The notes under the pieces: generated by a model
Seen by the model: the letters and a program-made list of their open reading frames with translations, nothing else
What the model was told of the DNA's origin: nothing
Database searches by the model: none
NCBI GenBank assembly: GCA_003586115.2
Contig: QVOM02000103.1
Span: 372,001 to 436,000, forward strand
Origin: Salvator merianae
Taxonomy: Eukaryota > Chordata > Lepidosauria > Squamata > Teiidae
Direction of reading: 5' to 3'
DNA: 64,000 bases
Part shown: piece after piece, positions 20,699-32,782 of the stretch
How positions within the stretch are numbered: the stretch's first letter is position 1
Layout: every line of letters begins with the position of its first letter
Made by a program: the position numbers and the translations under genes

Positions 20699-22417
20699 GC
20701 TACCCTTGCCTGCAATTGTATTAACAGTGACAACTGCAACGTTACGAAGCTAGTACATGGTCAAAAGACAGAAACTATCTAGTAATAGTCCATTGGTACA
20801 CATTGTGCAGTGCATGTAATGTATCAACAGTTTTTATTCTCTGACCTAACAGACTTCCATAACTTCACAATATTTCTCATCCATTATTTGATTCCCTGAT
20901 AATCTACAGAATGTCAGAAAATGTGGCCTGGAAGGACTTCTTGATGCTCCTCCTATGGAAAGGATGCAGACCTTCCATTTAAAAACATTTTGTTGGCTAA
21001 GGAGTCTATCTCTTCTGCCAACCACTACTCCCTCTGTCCCTCTCTTCATTGTTGCAATACGTTCAAAGCTACAGATAGTGTACTGAGCCACTTCCAAAAG
21101 GAGCCCAGCAAGCTTTGCTGTACAGACACAGAACAATGATTACTGGCAACCAAAGAAACAGAAGGACAGGGCCTCTTTGAATATTATGTTGCTGGAAAGC
21201 AAAAGAGACTGTACAATAAAAATGGAAACCAGAAGAGAACAGAATAAAGAGCAGCAAAAGGCCAATTAAGTGGTCAAATGACAGCTCATTTTAGCTAGCT
21301 GTGCTTATTATAGTAGTTACCAGAAAGCAGGCTTTTATGGAAACAAGACTACTTCACTTGTTCCAGTTGCTTTCCCTTTCATTTCTAGCATTCCTCCAAT
21401 TCCAAAAATTATTTTAGCCATTTTTAAATAGAACTGTAAGCTTTGAATTGTTGTGTCATTCCATTAACAAATTTGTTGCAGCCTTTATTTTATTTTAGAC
21501 CAGTGAAGACAAATTTCAAATTGGTGAGGCTGGAAAGTTAGGAACATAAGGCATATTTGACTTTTGTGGCTATTTTAGTCATTTTAAATTATTTGCAGAG
21601 AATAACAAACCATAATTCAAAGAATGTTCTTTGCTTCTGAAAGAAACTGTGTCCTTGAACTTCCACTTATCATTTTGTTTTGATGCCAACCAGGAAAAAA
21701 GGCACATATATTCAATGGCAAGCCCTAACAAATCTGGAAAAAACAACTTTCTCATTTCTCCTCCTACACTTATCAGTGTCCAATTGTTTGAAGGGATCAT
21801 TCAACCAGCCTAGAAACATCCAAGTGAATTTGACTTGCAATTATTTATTTATTTATTTTATCTGTTTTAAGTAAGGCATATATTGACCATGCTAATGGAT
21901 TTGCCCTAGGTAACTTAGTTGCAGACACTAAAAAAAAAGCTGTGTCTGCTCAAACACATGAAAAAGAGCAGCTGCTTTGTCTTTGCTGACTCTGTACAAA
22001 TGGGAAATGCTGTTGTGTGGCATTGTTAAAATAAGCTGTGAGAGATGACTGCACAGCCTGTTTCCAATATTTCTGAAAGATTTTCCCAGTACTACAGAAA
22101 TGAGCAGATCTCTGAAACTGATTGTCCTCACTCCCTCAGCAAGACAGTGCAACTGAGAAATATTTACTGTACATTTACTAGGACATGAGCTGGTTACCTG
22201 GAGACACTGCCAGAAAAGACAACAAATCTGCTCCTTGCTGTTATAAGCAAAATCTACTGAAGAAAAACTGTTTTATCCTGAACCAGGACTGTAGCCTTCA
22301 GCAAAACCAACTCTGCAAACAGAACCACCTTGCACTGAGGTTTACCAATTAAATGACAGGATTATGCTTCAATGTGTTCTGAGGATTGTAAAGACCCTAA
22401 CCTGGTACTAACTCAAA
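20699..22417. other. Unassigned DNA with short LINE-tail-like TTTA run
   Basis: The right end of the hAT element should lie in the first few hundred bases but was not found. A (TTTA)n run at 21841-21858 followed by a short AT-rich stretch may be a worn L2-type tail. The rest is unrecognised. Confidence 0.4.
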
Positions 22418-22640
22418 GGTATGGGAATGGTTGTAGCTCATCAGCAGAGCAAGCTGCCAGTAAAGCAGAGGTTTGCTGGTTTGCTCCCCAGTCTCTCCAC
22501 AGATACTGGAAATGGCAAACCACTTCTGCATCTCTGCTAAAAAAATACTGCAGAGATCTGCCCATGTAGGTGCCCATGCAGTCAACCAGGAGTCAGCCAC
22601 AACTTGGTGGTACCCAAAAATAACAACAAATCCAAGAGTC
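22418..22640 (+). mobile_element. tRNA-derived SINE
   Basis: TGGTTGTAGCTCATCAGCAGAGCA is a worn tRNA-like 5' region with an A-box-type TAGCTCAGTGG core. GGTTTGCTCCCC sits where a B box should be. The body continues GGAAATGGCAAACCACTTCTGCATCTCTGC. This also occurs, in similar form, in the 5' region of the BovB element near 32650 (AATGACAAACCACTCC). The tail ends in AACAACAA. Such SINEs share sequence with BovB in squamates. Not a functional tRNA: no acceptor stem or anticodon arm. Confidence 0.65.
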
Positions 22641-23915
22641 CTCTTGTATCTAGCTTCATTTTGGCTGCTGCTGTTTTGTCTGTGAGGCCCAAACTCTAAA
22701 CATGAACAAAATAGCATGTAATTAAAACATGACAACAACCAGGAAGAAAACAATCACCTGAACAAGAAAATAGTATTCTGCACAAAACTTTGGGACAGAC
22801 CTGCGGGGGTATATATTGTTTTTTATGGCATTTCTTCCAAAACTGGATTTAATTTGCAAATACACAATTGTGAGTGGTGACAAAAAAAAAGTGTGGTTTG
22901 TGACACCACATGACACAAACCAAGAACAAAACTCTGGCACGGTTTTTGACATGATGGAGCCAAGGTTGGTGGCTTGTTTGGTCTCACTGTTCTGTTTTCA
23001 TGTGCAGAAGACATGCACACATCTCTTTGATCGCATGGCTGAAGTACAGAGAGAGAAGCAAAGGCAGGAATTGCTCCATTGTGGAAGCAATTTTGAGCTA
23101 TATCAAAACCGCTGACATCTACTCAGAGACAAGGAAATGATCTTTCCTGCTGTTCTATATACCAGAATCTTCAGCTACTCACAAGTCCTTCCTAAAAAGG
23201 CACAGAGAAAATGTCAGACAAGACTTTTGCAATAAATTTAGTGGTGAATTTTAGGCTTCCCAGCTCCCCCTTACAGTTCCTCTTACTTAGGAAATTTGAC
23301 TGTCATGCTAGAATTTCTAGCAGAATGGGCTTTTTAAACTAAAGAAGCACCCAACATTGGCTAAAGTCACCAATTCCAAGGTCCACATCGATGAAAGTCC
23401 CTTGCCCTGTTCAGCATGAGCATGTATGCCCACAAGAAAAGCAACAACCAGCTGCTTTTTTGATGTAAGTGAAGCAGCAAGCAGAGTCCCAATGAAAGGC
23501 TTATTTATTTTTAGAGATGCAAAAAGTCAGTCTATTTATCTTAACCAAAAAGAGCTAGTCATCGTACAATGATAATGTTTCTAGAATTTCTATACAGTGC
23601 CACTTATTTCAAGAGCTGTGTGAGACATTATTTTATAATATTGGACTTGACTCACAATGACAGCTTATCACAGAGCTGGAAGGATTCAGGTCATTGAGTT
23701 AAATTATATGATTCATGCAAGAATCTAAAATAAAGCCTCTGACTGAACACATCCAGTCAGGGAGACACTGCAGTTTCCACTGTTGAACTACTTGTGGCAT
23801 GAACTTTGCACAAACAGCCCAGGTTGTCTGCATTCCTTGGATAGCAGTTTGCACACAGAATCCCATGCAATTTGTTTGAACCCTTTTACTCAGGGTGCAC
23901 AAAAAATATATAGAA
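22641..23915. other. Unassigned DNA
   Basis: One open frame of 99 codons (22816-23115, +) has no recognisable motif. No other structure was seen. Confidence 0.45.
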
Positions 23916-23916
23916 T

Positions 23917-24060
23917 TTTATTTATTTATTTATTTATTTATTTCAGAATTTATATCTGCTCTCCACCCAAATGTCCCAAGGCAGATCACAACAATAAAAA
24001 TACAAAATATACCTAAACTATATTTAAAATAAAACCCTCCTGTTCTCTCTGCCTGGCAGG
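23917..24060 (-). mobile_element. L2/CR1-type LINE 3' tail
   Basis: A (TTTA)n run at 23917-23943 is followed by TTTATATCTGCTCTCCACCC and AAGGCAGATCACAACAATAAAA. In reverse this is the common squamate LINE end, with a pyramid of AAATA repeats as the tail. Confidence 0.65.
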
Positions 24061-24540
24061 GCGACACCTATTGCCTATTACAGTTCTGCATCATCTGTCT
24101 ACATTGCAAAACTTGTGATATGCAACTGGGTCATGCAATTTTGTGCAACAATCCTTCAGTGTGAACTCTATTGCAGCTTAAAAGCTGGCAGACACATGCA
24201 AAGTCAGTAACACAAGCAGTTTCCCATTCCAACAAATAAACACTGAATATCCCTAACAAGGTGCCACAGTTCTTTAAGACATACTTGAGCCCTGTTGAAG
24301 AAGATATTCTCAGCAGCTGTGTTTACATTTGGGTACTATGGCACAATACTGTACAACATTGTCCCAACCACTTGTATCCTTGATCCTTCTCTTTATAGCC
24401 TCCCTAAGGTGGTATGCCTGGCATCAAATATGTGTGATTTTAGGAACAACGTGAAGACATTTCAGTCTAGCCGGCTGTTCTAGTTTCAGTTGTCTTCTTT
24501 TATTTTTAGTAATATGTTTTTCAATTGCATTGTGTATGTC

Positions 24541-24571
<31 letters not shown>

Positions 24572-24814
24572 ATTTCTATATGTATTGTATATAAGGGAAG
24601 CATATTGTAATGTGCTCTGTGTGAGCTGCTCATATAACCTACAGTTATTGAACAGCTATAGCAATTTAGTAAATAAATCAATAAATGTTATAATTTCAGG
24701 AAAAATTACATAACTGTTCCTTTCTGATTCCTGAAATCCTCCACACTAGCAACTATAGAAGGGATTGTGGATGTAGCACATAAACATTCACAACAGAATA
24801 AATGCACTGATTCT
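24061..24814. other. Unassigned DNA with a (TG)n tract
   Basis: A clean TG microsatellite lies at 24545-24571. Nothing else was recognised. Confidence 0.5.
24545..24571. repeat. (TG)n microsatellite
   Basis: About 13 TG units after an interrupted TATG start. Confidence 0.97.
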
Positions 24815-25082
24815 GCCTTGCTCTAAAAAGAGTCCCTTCACTGACTTTCTACAAGAATTGGAAAGAAAACTTGTTATTGCTGGATTTGAAGAGTGAAGAG
24901 GAAAAAAAACGGATCAGTAGAAGAAAAGAATATAAAAAATAGGAGGGGCAGGAAGTATGAAATATAGAAGAAACTTTTGAAGAAGGAGGAAGTCGATATG
25001 TAAATAATGTTAATCTATATTTTTTCCCCCTTTGGATTAAATGTATGTTTTATATCCTTTGAATAAAAAATTATACAAAAAA
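24815..25082 (+). mobile_element. L1 LINE 3' end
   Basis: Bases 24838-24985 match 18510-18655 closely (CTTTCTACAAGAATT, AACTTGTTATTGCTGGATTTGAAGA). The 3' end is GGATTAAATGTATGTTTTATATCCTTTGAATAAAAAATTATACAAAA, a 3' UTR with an AATAAA signal and an A-rich end. GTCCCTTCA occurs on both sides (24831-24839 and 25085-25093), which could be the target duplication of this 5'-truncated copy. Confidence 0.65.
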
Positions 25083-25636
25083 GCGTCCCTTCACCCAGAA
25101 ATTCTCTCATTTACTTTTCTTTTTGCTTATTTTTACAAAACAAAATGAAACTTTAAAATTGCTCATCTGCTAAAATATGCAAATCACTACTTAAAAGTTA
25201 GGCTCAATTAGCAAAAGGAGTAAGCAGTAATTGTTGCTTCATTTCAGAATGAAAATAATAAACAATTATTCAGAAAGAAGCCAAAAGATGGACTTTTTCA
25301 TCCCACTATCTAATTTGCAAAGTTTTGCAAGAAAGAAAACCCAGTGGGCTTTTTTTCCCACTGCAAAAGCCTTATTGACTGCTATTCCAAAAAATCATTA
25401 TGAGAGAAAATCATTCAATTATAATAAAAATCAGGTGTATTTGTTACAAATACAAATATTATGAAACCTTTCTAAAATACATTTTTGTTTCCTTAAAACT
25501 TGGAACTTTAAAATGCTGCCTAATTCAAACTTTGCTTCAACCACGTTTCTCTCAGTAACAATATTAGCTTTTCTGACAGGTTGCATGAAGAACAAAAATG
25601 CTGGAAAATGCCAAAGTCTAACATATGGCCTTATTT
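25083..25636. other. Unassigned AT-rich DNA
   Basis: No gene or repeat terminus recognised. Confidence 0.45.
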
Positions 25637-26440
25637 GGGTGTGTTCAGACTAGCAATTTTTAAAATCACCTGCATAAAAGAAGCAAAGAATTCCTGGGCA
25701 CCCAGGAAAAAAGCCTTCCACTCACACTTACCCCATGAGGTGATTCAGCAATCTGATGTCACAGCCTGCAAAGGGTGCTGCTCACTGATTGGCCAGTCCC
25801 TGGCTCCCTGTTAGAGCAGTTCCCAAGTTGCTAACTCCTTAACTGCCAGGGTTTTCTTCTCTCCCTTATTCTCCAATTCACCGATGCTTCAGTGAATCAG
25901 AACTTTGGTGAATTGGAGCAGAGGGCAGAGAGAGCGAGAGGTTTCCCTTTAGAAAGAGAAAAACCCTGGCAATTAAGGACTTGAATGGAAACTGCTTCTG
26001 CAGACAGGTAGGAAGTGGATGCCTAATTTAAATTGAAGCTTTTTTTATTGAGGGGAGGGAGAGATTTGCAGGGTGGGGAGAAGAGCAGAGATTTGCTGGT
26101 ACGGGGAAACATTTCAAACCCTCTGCCTTCTGTAATTAGAAAAAGCACACTGGACTTTAGTAGTGAGGTGCTCTCGCTACTAAAGTCTTTTTTTATGTAC
26201 AGAAGGCAGGGAGTTTGAAAAGTTTCCCCGTGTTACCAAGAGCTCACTTGAGCCCCTCCCTTCCTGTGCAAGGCTCTAATTGGTTGAGCTGCTCCCCAAG
26301 GCAACCTGAAAACACTGAAAAGCTGAATATGGAGGAGTCGACCCAGGCAGCTATGGAGAGGCACAAGGGTGACTTCCAGGTAAGGCTTTTATGGACTCCT
26401 CGTCTTAGATGCGCTCGTAAGGCGACTAAAATAGGCTGAC
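25637..26440. mobile_element. Multi-hairpin region, possible large MITE
   Basis: Two long stem-loops dominate. The first has arms 25837-25855 and 25960-25978 (19 bp, one mismatch, core GCCAGGGTTTT) around an inner 12-bp perfect stem CTCCAATTCACC. The second has arms 26101-26134 and 26198-26231 (34 bp, three mismatches) around an inner 10-bp perfect stem ACTTTAGTAG. The outer limits are not defined: GGTGTGTTCAGACTAGC at 25637 may be one terminus. Short frames inside have no motif. A non-autonomous DNA element is the simplest reading. Confidence 0.5.
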
Positions 26441-26754
26441 TGAACACATGCTTAGAATGGTTCTGGCACTAAAATGTAGCTTTCGGGTCCTCCCTCATTC
26501 TGGGCAATATACTGGAAGATCCTAAAACCCTCACATTTCTCTATCCTTATGTGGGCATTATGTACTACTATCCAACACCACATCTCTTCTCCAGCCAAGA
26601 ACATCAGTCAAATATTAAAATGATACTATGCACACTGGTGTTTCAAACACATCACTGACTTCCTGGTTAGTTACCCCACAGTGGCAGTGAAGGAAGCTTG
26701 GAAGTCATTATAGCAGCCATCACACAAGGACCTTGAATTCCTGTTAGCATAATC
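26441..26754. other. Unassigned DNA
   Basis: Nothing recognised. Confidence 0.45.
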
Positions 26755-27094
26755 TCTGCCTGGATTGAAGTAGAGAGGCCCCTACCATCACTAGTACCTT
26801 CCATCTACACTAGATGGTGTGTAATCCAGTTCAGGAGGTTCCTGATTAAATAGGTCCACTGGCATACTAGCGTGTGCCAGTCCAGATCATGGGAGGCAAT
26901 GCAGAAGGCACACCTTCATTTTCTGCACTACCAGGGGATCCATTTGGTGGTGCACCAAAGCACTACAGAAATGGATCCCCCGGGGGCTCCAAGGTGAGCT
27001 TTGGGCCTGGTACAGGGGCTGGACTAGAAAAGTCATTATTGTTCAGACCAAGCCCACTGATCCAAATCACAGCAAAATAAGTGCAGAAAGGCCC
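26755..27094 (+). mobile_element. Family-A MITE copy
   Basis: The right end AAGTGCAGAAAGGCCC is an intact terminus of the family. Internal markers GTAGAGAGGCCCC, CTAGTACC, TTCAGGAGGTTCCTGAT and GGGGCTCCAAGG are in the usual order. The left terminus is worn. Confidence 0.6.
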
Positions 27095-28822
27095 TTATAT
27101 ATGGCAAATACTAAGGGCTCTGTATCCAATTTTGTGATTTGTCCATAGTATGGTTCATTATGGCATAGCCTAATCAAGATCTAGCATCCACAATAACCAT
27201 GTGATTTTTGTTTTGTTTTGTTTCCATTTTTTTATTCCAGAGGTCCACAAAACAAACTCTGCTTATTCTTTTTGCTCCAAGAGATAGAAACCAATGGCTC
27301 ATTATGAGCCACAGTAGTGAACCAGAGTTCATTGTACAATATTCACTAAAATTGCAGGTTCTCATCCAAAAATTGACCTGAGAAACACTAAGTATATAAA
27401 TTATAAAGTAACTTTCTCTCTCTCAATCTCTTTTTCTCTCTCCCTTTCTCTCTGTCTTTCTCTATCTCTTAGGTAGTGGGGTCTATTTACAGTGATGTGC
27501 TATCTACTATTCCAGTCTTTCAGGAGATTTAAAATATTATCGAAATTACAAAACAGAAGATAGCAGTCAAAATAATGCAGATCAAAAGCATTCGTAGCTT
27601 TATCTACTGACCCTGTCCTCAGTAATGCAATATATCTGTTCAATTTCTGTTATTTATTTCAGACCTATACTTTGAGATAACATCTGAGAAAAATGCATAC
27701 ATTAGCTTCAGCACACTGCAGAAATATTATCTATTAATAATGCATTGGTTATGAATAAATAGCAAGTAACAATTGGATTACTGGTAGTTTGGATGATATA
27801 AACCACAGTGTTTCGATACAAAGAGATCCTGTAGAAAAGAAAGGTTTTCAATGGGAAAGGAGGAACTAGTTTTGTAATGTGCTGAGGAAACCATACAAAT
27901 ATTTTCAAGTAACTGTTATTTCATTTTATCAAACTGCATGTCCAGACAATATTATCAATATGCAATACATCTGGCAGAGCAACTTATATAAAAAAAGGAG
28001 GCACTCATAATCTGAGAGGAGCAACCAGACAGACAGAAAAAAAGACTATTCATGGGGCAGAAGCATGGAAATCTACATAACTGTAGCTGTGGAACTTTCT
28101 GTGCCCAAATCATCCCCAAGAAGTTGTTTATTTCACTGTTATAACCATACACAACACTGTACATGGCAGTGGAAGAGGCAAATGAGGATCACAATCCACC
28201 CTGCATCTTAGGATGTATCCAAGGATGGATTCCTACACTTTGGGGGCAGTTATAAGCCTGATGCAGATAGACATGTTTGCCTGCCAGGTCCAGGGCACTC
28301 AGGAGGCACCCATTTTCTTTCTTGTGGATGCAGCCTGAATTTCAGCCTTGAACCAGTATGAGGAGAGTATACAGAGGAATAAGCTTGATGAAGTGATATA
28401 CACTAGTGAACATTTTTCCTGTTATTGCAGTATTAAAAACATACTCAATTATTCCAAAAAAGAGAGGAAAAAATGTCAGAAGACAAAATAAGAAATCACC
28501 CATAATCTCTATAATGTTTGAAAATAATTGCATAAAATCAGCAGAATTCTGAAGAACTGCAGTCTGCCATACCTGGAATTGTCATAACTCCACATCTATC
28601 AAAAGTTTATAATAGTATCTGCAGGTATAGCAAGAGCTGCAGTCATGCCTTCTGCTCATATTCACATAATCTTCTGACACCAGTCCAGAAATGCATACTC
28701 CACACACAGGCTTCCATTGTGACATCATGCTTTTATTTCTTATCTTTAAAGGTATAATAAATGCTGCTGCTGCTGCTGCATAACTCCAGGCACATAAATG
28801 TTTCTATTCACTTTGGCCACTC
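27095..28822. other. Unassigned DNA with simple tracts
   Basis: A CT-rich tract lies at 27412-27472 and a GCTGCTGCTGCTGCTGC run near 28761-28778. No gene or element terminus was recognised. Confidence 0.45.
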
Positions 28823-28993
28823 TGGGCAATTTTGCACTAGTCAGTATACCAGACCAGCAAGCATACTAGGAGTCTTCCTTCTGCATGCTAGTGCAGTTTG
28901 AAGGAGGTCCAGGTGGGGTCACCAGCGTGCTGGCAGAATGGAGGCTTCTATTACACTTGCTAGTCCAGTGTACTGGCCAGTGCAGAATCACCC
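28823..28993. mobile_element. Family-B MITE copy
   Basis: The left end is GGGCAATTTTGCACTAGTC and the right end, in reverse, GGGTGATTCTGCACTGGCC. Both continue into AGT(A)TACCAGACCAGC. About 35 bases pair. Same structure as 37960 and 47742. Length 171 bp, non-coding. Confidence 0.7.
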
Positions 28994-29713
28994 TTTAACA
29001 CCATGTTTTCATGCCTTCCAAACAATGACAGTATTTTCAATAAGTTCTGAAAAGTCAGTGGAGGTAGAGCCATGTATAAAATATAGGTATAACTAACAAT
29101 TATGCATACTATTAAACACTGCCAATCAGCAGAAACCCATGGATAGGAAGCATGAGGGTGTGGTGGGAAGAGGGAAAGCTCTGATTGGCTGCCCCCTTTG
29201 AACTCCTTAAATTGGTGCAGATCAAACTATGATTCTGGGAGATCCAAGGGAGGCTTGCAGTGTACCTTCCATTATCCAGGTAGAACCTATTTCTAAGAAG
29301 TCCTTTTCCATATTCTCCCACCTACCCAACTATCCGCTCAAACAAATGAAAAACACAGGGATATTTGTATAATCTTTTTTCATAACATTCCAGCTTTTCT
29401 ACACACTTTCTTTCTAATAATGAATATTTTTTTTCATACCAACAACCTGCAATCTGAAATGATATCACTTAGAAGAATGTATACAGCCTCACAGAGACAA
29501 GGACATAGGGACAGATAACAAAAAGACCTAACACAAGAAAAGAGGGAAAGGGTGGGGAAAAGAAGTTAACTTGTGTTTTCTCTAATGTTGTTCCTGTGGC
29601 CTTATTGTTAGCCTCAGATAGCAAAACATTTGGCCCCAAAGGCTGCATCTGTACACAATACAAAAACCAAAGAGGCTTGGAAGTGGCTTAGAGAGGTAGC
29701 ATTTGTACACTTT
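28994..29713. other. Unassigned DNA
   Basis: No gene or repeat recognised. Confidence 0.45.
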
Positions 29714-29731
29714 TGTTGTTGAGTCATTCAG

Positions 29732-32627
29732 TCATGTCCAACTCTTCTTGGCCCAATGGAACATAGACTGCCAGGCCCTTCTGTCTTCTACTATCTCCCA
29801 AAGTTTGGCCAAGCTCATGTTCATTGCTTCCATGATACTAGCTATCCATCTCATCCTCTGCCATCCCCTTCTCCATTTGCATTCAATCTTTGCCAGCATC
29901 AGGGTCTTTTCCAATGAATTCTACCTTCTCATTATGTGGCCAAAGTATCTTTCAGCTTCAGTATTTGCCCTTCCAATGAACCATCAGGGTTAATTTCCTT
30001 TAGTGTTGACTGATTTTATCTCCTTGCAGTCCAAGGGACTGTCAAAAGTCTTCTCCACCACTACAGTTTGAAAGCGTTGATTGTATAGCACTCAGCCCTC
30101 CTTGTGGTCCAAATCTCACAGCCATATATTACTAGGGGGAAAACCATAGCTTTGACTATACTGACCTTTGTCAGCAAAATGATATCTCTGCTTTTTAGCA
30201 TGCTGTCCAGGTTTGTCATAGCTTTCCTCCCAAGGAGCAAGCACGGCTGCAGTCACCATCTGCAGCAATCTTTGAGCCCAAGGAAATAAAATCTGATACT
30301 GCTTCCATTTCTTCTCCCCCTATTTGCTAAGATATGATGGGATCAGATGGTATGATCTTAGTTTTTTGGGGGGTTGGGGTTGTTGTTTTTTTTAATGTTG
30401 AGCTTCCAGTCAGCTTTTGCCTTCTTCTCTTCCGCCCTCATCAAGACATTCCTTAATTCTTCTTCATTTTCTGCCATCAAGAATGGAATTGCCTGCACAT
30501 CTGAGGATGTTGATATTTCTCCCTGGCAATCTTAATTCTGGTTCTTTGTGTGATGTACTCTGCATACAAGTTAAATAAACAGGTTTACAATATACAGCTT
30601 TTCATACTCCTGTAGGTTTACAATATACAGCCTTGTCCTAATTACTTTCCCAGTCTTGAACCAATCAGTTGTTCCATGTTTGGTTCTAAATGATACTTCT
30701 TGACCCTCATACAGGTTTCTCAGGAGACAAGTAAGGTAGTCTGGTACTTCCATCTCCTTAAAAACATGCCACAATTTGTTATGTTCCACACAGAGACTTT
30801 AGCGCAGCCAATGAAGCAGAAGTAGATATTTTTCAGGAACTCCCATGCTTTCTCCATAACCTACCAAATGTTGGTGACTTGATCTCTAGTTTCTCTGCCT
30901 CTCCGGAAACCAGCTTGCACTTTTGGTAGTTCTCAGTTCACATATTGCCAAAACCTAGCTTGCAAAATCTTGAACATAACTTTACTAGTGTGTGAAATGA
31001 GCACAATTGTTTGGTAATTTGGACATTCTTTAGCATTGCCCTTCTTTGGGTTTGGAAAGTAAATAGACCTTTTTCAAGACAATGGACATTGTTGAATTTT
31101 CCAAAATTGCTAGTATATTTAGTGTAGCATTTTAACAGCATCATATTTTAGGATTTAAAATAGTTCAGATGGAAATCCATCTCCTCTGCTAGCTTCCTAA
31201 GGCCTACTTGACTTCATTCTCTAGGATGTCTGAATCTAGGTCAGTGACCACAGCATCATGGTTATCAGTGACATTAAGATCTTTCTTGTATAGTTCTTTT
31301 GTGTATTGACGCCTTTTCTTAATCTCTTCCCTACCATTTTTGTCTTTTATCATGCCCATTTTTGCATGAAATAATCTCTTGATGATGCCAATTTTCTTGA
31401 AGAATTCTCTTGCCTTTCCCATTCTACTGTTTTCTTCTATTTCTTTGCATTGCTCATTTATTTCTCCTTGCTATTCTCTGGAAATCTGCATTCAGTTGAA
31501 TATATATATTCCCTTGCCTTTTGCTTTCCTTCTTTCTTCAGCTATTTTTAAAGCCTCATCAGTCAGCCAGTTTGCTTTCTTGCTCTTCTTTTTTCTTTGA
31601 AATGCTTTTTGTTGCTACCTCCTGTACAATGTTATGAGCCTCTGACCATAGTTCTTTAGGCGCTCTGCCACCAGATCTAATTCCTTAAACCTATTAATCA
31701 CCTACACTGCATATTCATAAGGAATATCATTTAAGTCATATCTTTACAGTCTTGTGATTTTCACTACTTTCTTCAACTTAAGTCTGAATTTTGCATAAGA
31801 AGTTCATGATCTGCTCCTGAACAGTCAGATCCTGGTGTTGTTTTTACTGACTGTAGAGGTTCTCATCTGTGGATGTAAAGTATATTATTGATCTGATTTT
31901 GATATTGGCCATCTGGTGATGTCCATGTGTAGAGTTACCTTTTGGGCTGTTGGACAAGAGTGTTTGCTATGATCAGTGAGTTATCTTGACAAAATTCTAT
32001 TAGTCTATGCTGTTCTTCATTTTTATTCCAAGGCCAAACTTGCTTGTTATTCTGGTTATCTTTTGATTTGACATTAGTTCTAGAAAGTGTTGTAGGTCTT
32101 CATAGAATGTGCCAACTTCAGCTTTCAGCAACGGTGGTTGTGGCATAGATGGATTACTGTAATGATGAACAGTTAACCTTGGAATCAAACAGAAATCATA
32201 CTATCATTTTTGAGATTGTACCCCAGCATTGCTTTTCTCACTCTTATTGATTATGAGGACTACTCCTTTTCCCTTCCAAGGGGTTCTTGCCCATCATAGT
32301 AGATATGATGGTCATCTGAATTAAATTCACCCATTCCCATCCATTTCAGTTCAATAACTCCCAAGATGTCACGGTTTAATTTTGCCATCTCATGTTTGAC
32401 CACATCCATATTACCTTGGTTCATAGATCTTACACTCCAGGTTTCTATGCAATATTGTTCTTTGCAGCTAAGTGTTTTTTTGGCTTTGGCCCAACCACTT
32501 CATTCTTTCTGGAGTCACTTGTATTTGCCCTCTGCTCCTCTTGTCCTCTATAGTCAATAAAAACACTTTCCAACCTGGGGGGCTCATCTTCCAGTGTCAC
32601 ATCTTTTAGCCTTCCGATACTGTCCAT
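29732..32627 (-). pseudogene. BovB endonuclease/reverse transcriptase pseudogene
   Basis: Recognisable pieces, 5' to 3': RLKDVTLEDEPPR (32610-32570) from the N-terminus; AEVGTFYEDLQHFLEL (32125-32080) from the AP-type endonuclease, followed by KFGLGIK; FFKKIGIIKRLFHAKMGMIKD (31400-31340) and YTKELYKKDLNVTDNHDAV from the linker; HNKLWHVFKEMEVPDYLTCLLRNLYEGQE (30780-30700) and HGTTDWF from reverse transcriptase; KIAADGDCS, GRKAMTNLDSMLKSRDI, AMVFPLVIYGCE and RRLLTVPWTARR in the 3' third; and KTLMLAKIE...RQRMRW to AKKSWT at the end. The YADD catalytic box, expected near 30540, is gone, replaced by a short direct repeat. Numerous stops and frameshifts make it inactive. Confidence 0.88.
30581..30631. 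repeat. 18-bp direct repeat at the lost RT active site
   Basis: AGGTTTACAATATACAGC occurs at 30581-30598 and 30614-30631, 33 bp apart, exactly where the BovB palm motif should lie. Confidence 0.85.
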
Positions 32628-32782
32628 GAGGTTTTCTTGGCAAAGATGTTGGAGTGGTTTGTCATTTTCTTCTCCAGTGGATCACCTTTTGTCTGAAATC
32701 TCCACTATGATCTGTGCATCTTGGGTGTGCTTGGACAACATAGCTCATGGATTCATTGAGCTATGCAAGGCAGTGATCCATT

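Larger units (their letters stand above)
29714..32782 (-). mobile_element. BovB (RTE clade) LINE, nearly full length
   Basis: Read in reverse it starts near 32782 with a 5' region (ATCATAGTGGAGATTTCAGACAAAAGG, then AATGACAAACCACTCC) and ends at 29714 with CATGACTGAATGACTCAACAACAA. The length of about 3.07 kb is close to the 3.2-3.3 kb I remember for BovB. The protein order is an N-terminal piece, endonuclease, reverse transcriptase, then the C-terminal region. BovB is known in squamates and ruminants and is the classic case of LINE horizontal transfer among vertebrates. All frames are broken. Confidence 0.88.

Noticed and set aside
22432..22500. Functional tRNA gene
   Set aside because: A- and B-box-like words are present, but there is no acceptor stem or anticodon arm, and a SINE body follows.
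29703..29993. 96-codon plus-strand frame
   Set aside because: Antisense of the BovB C-terminal region.
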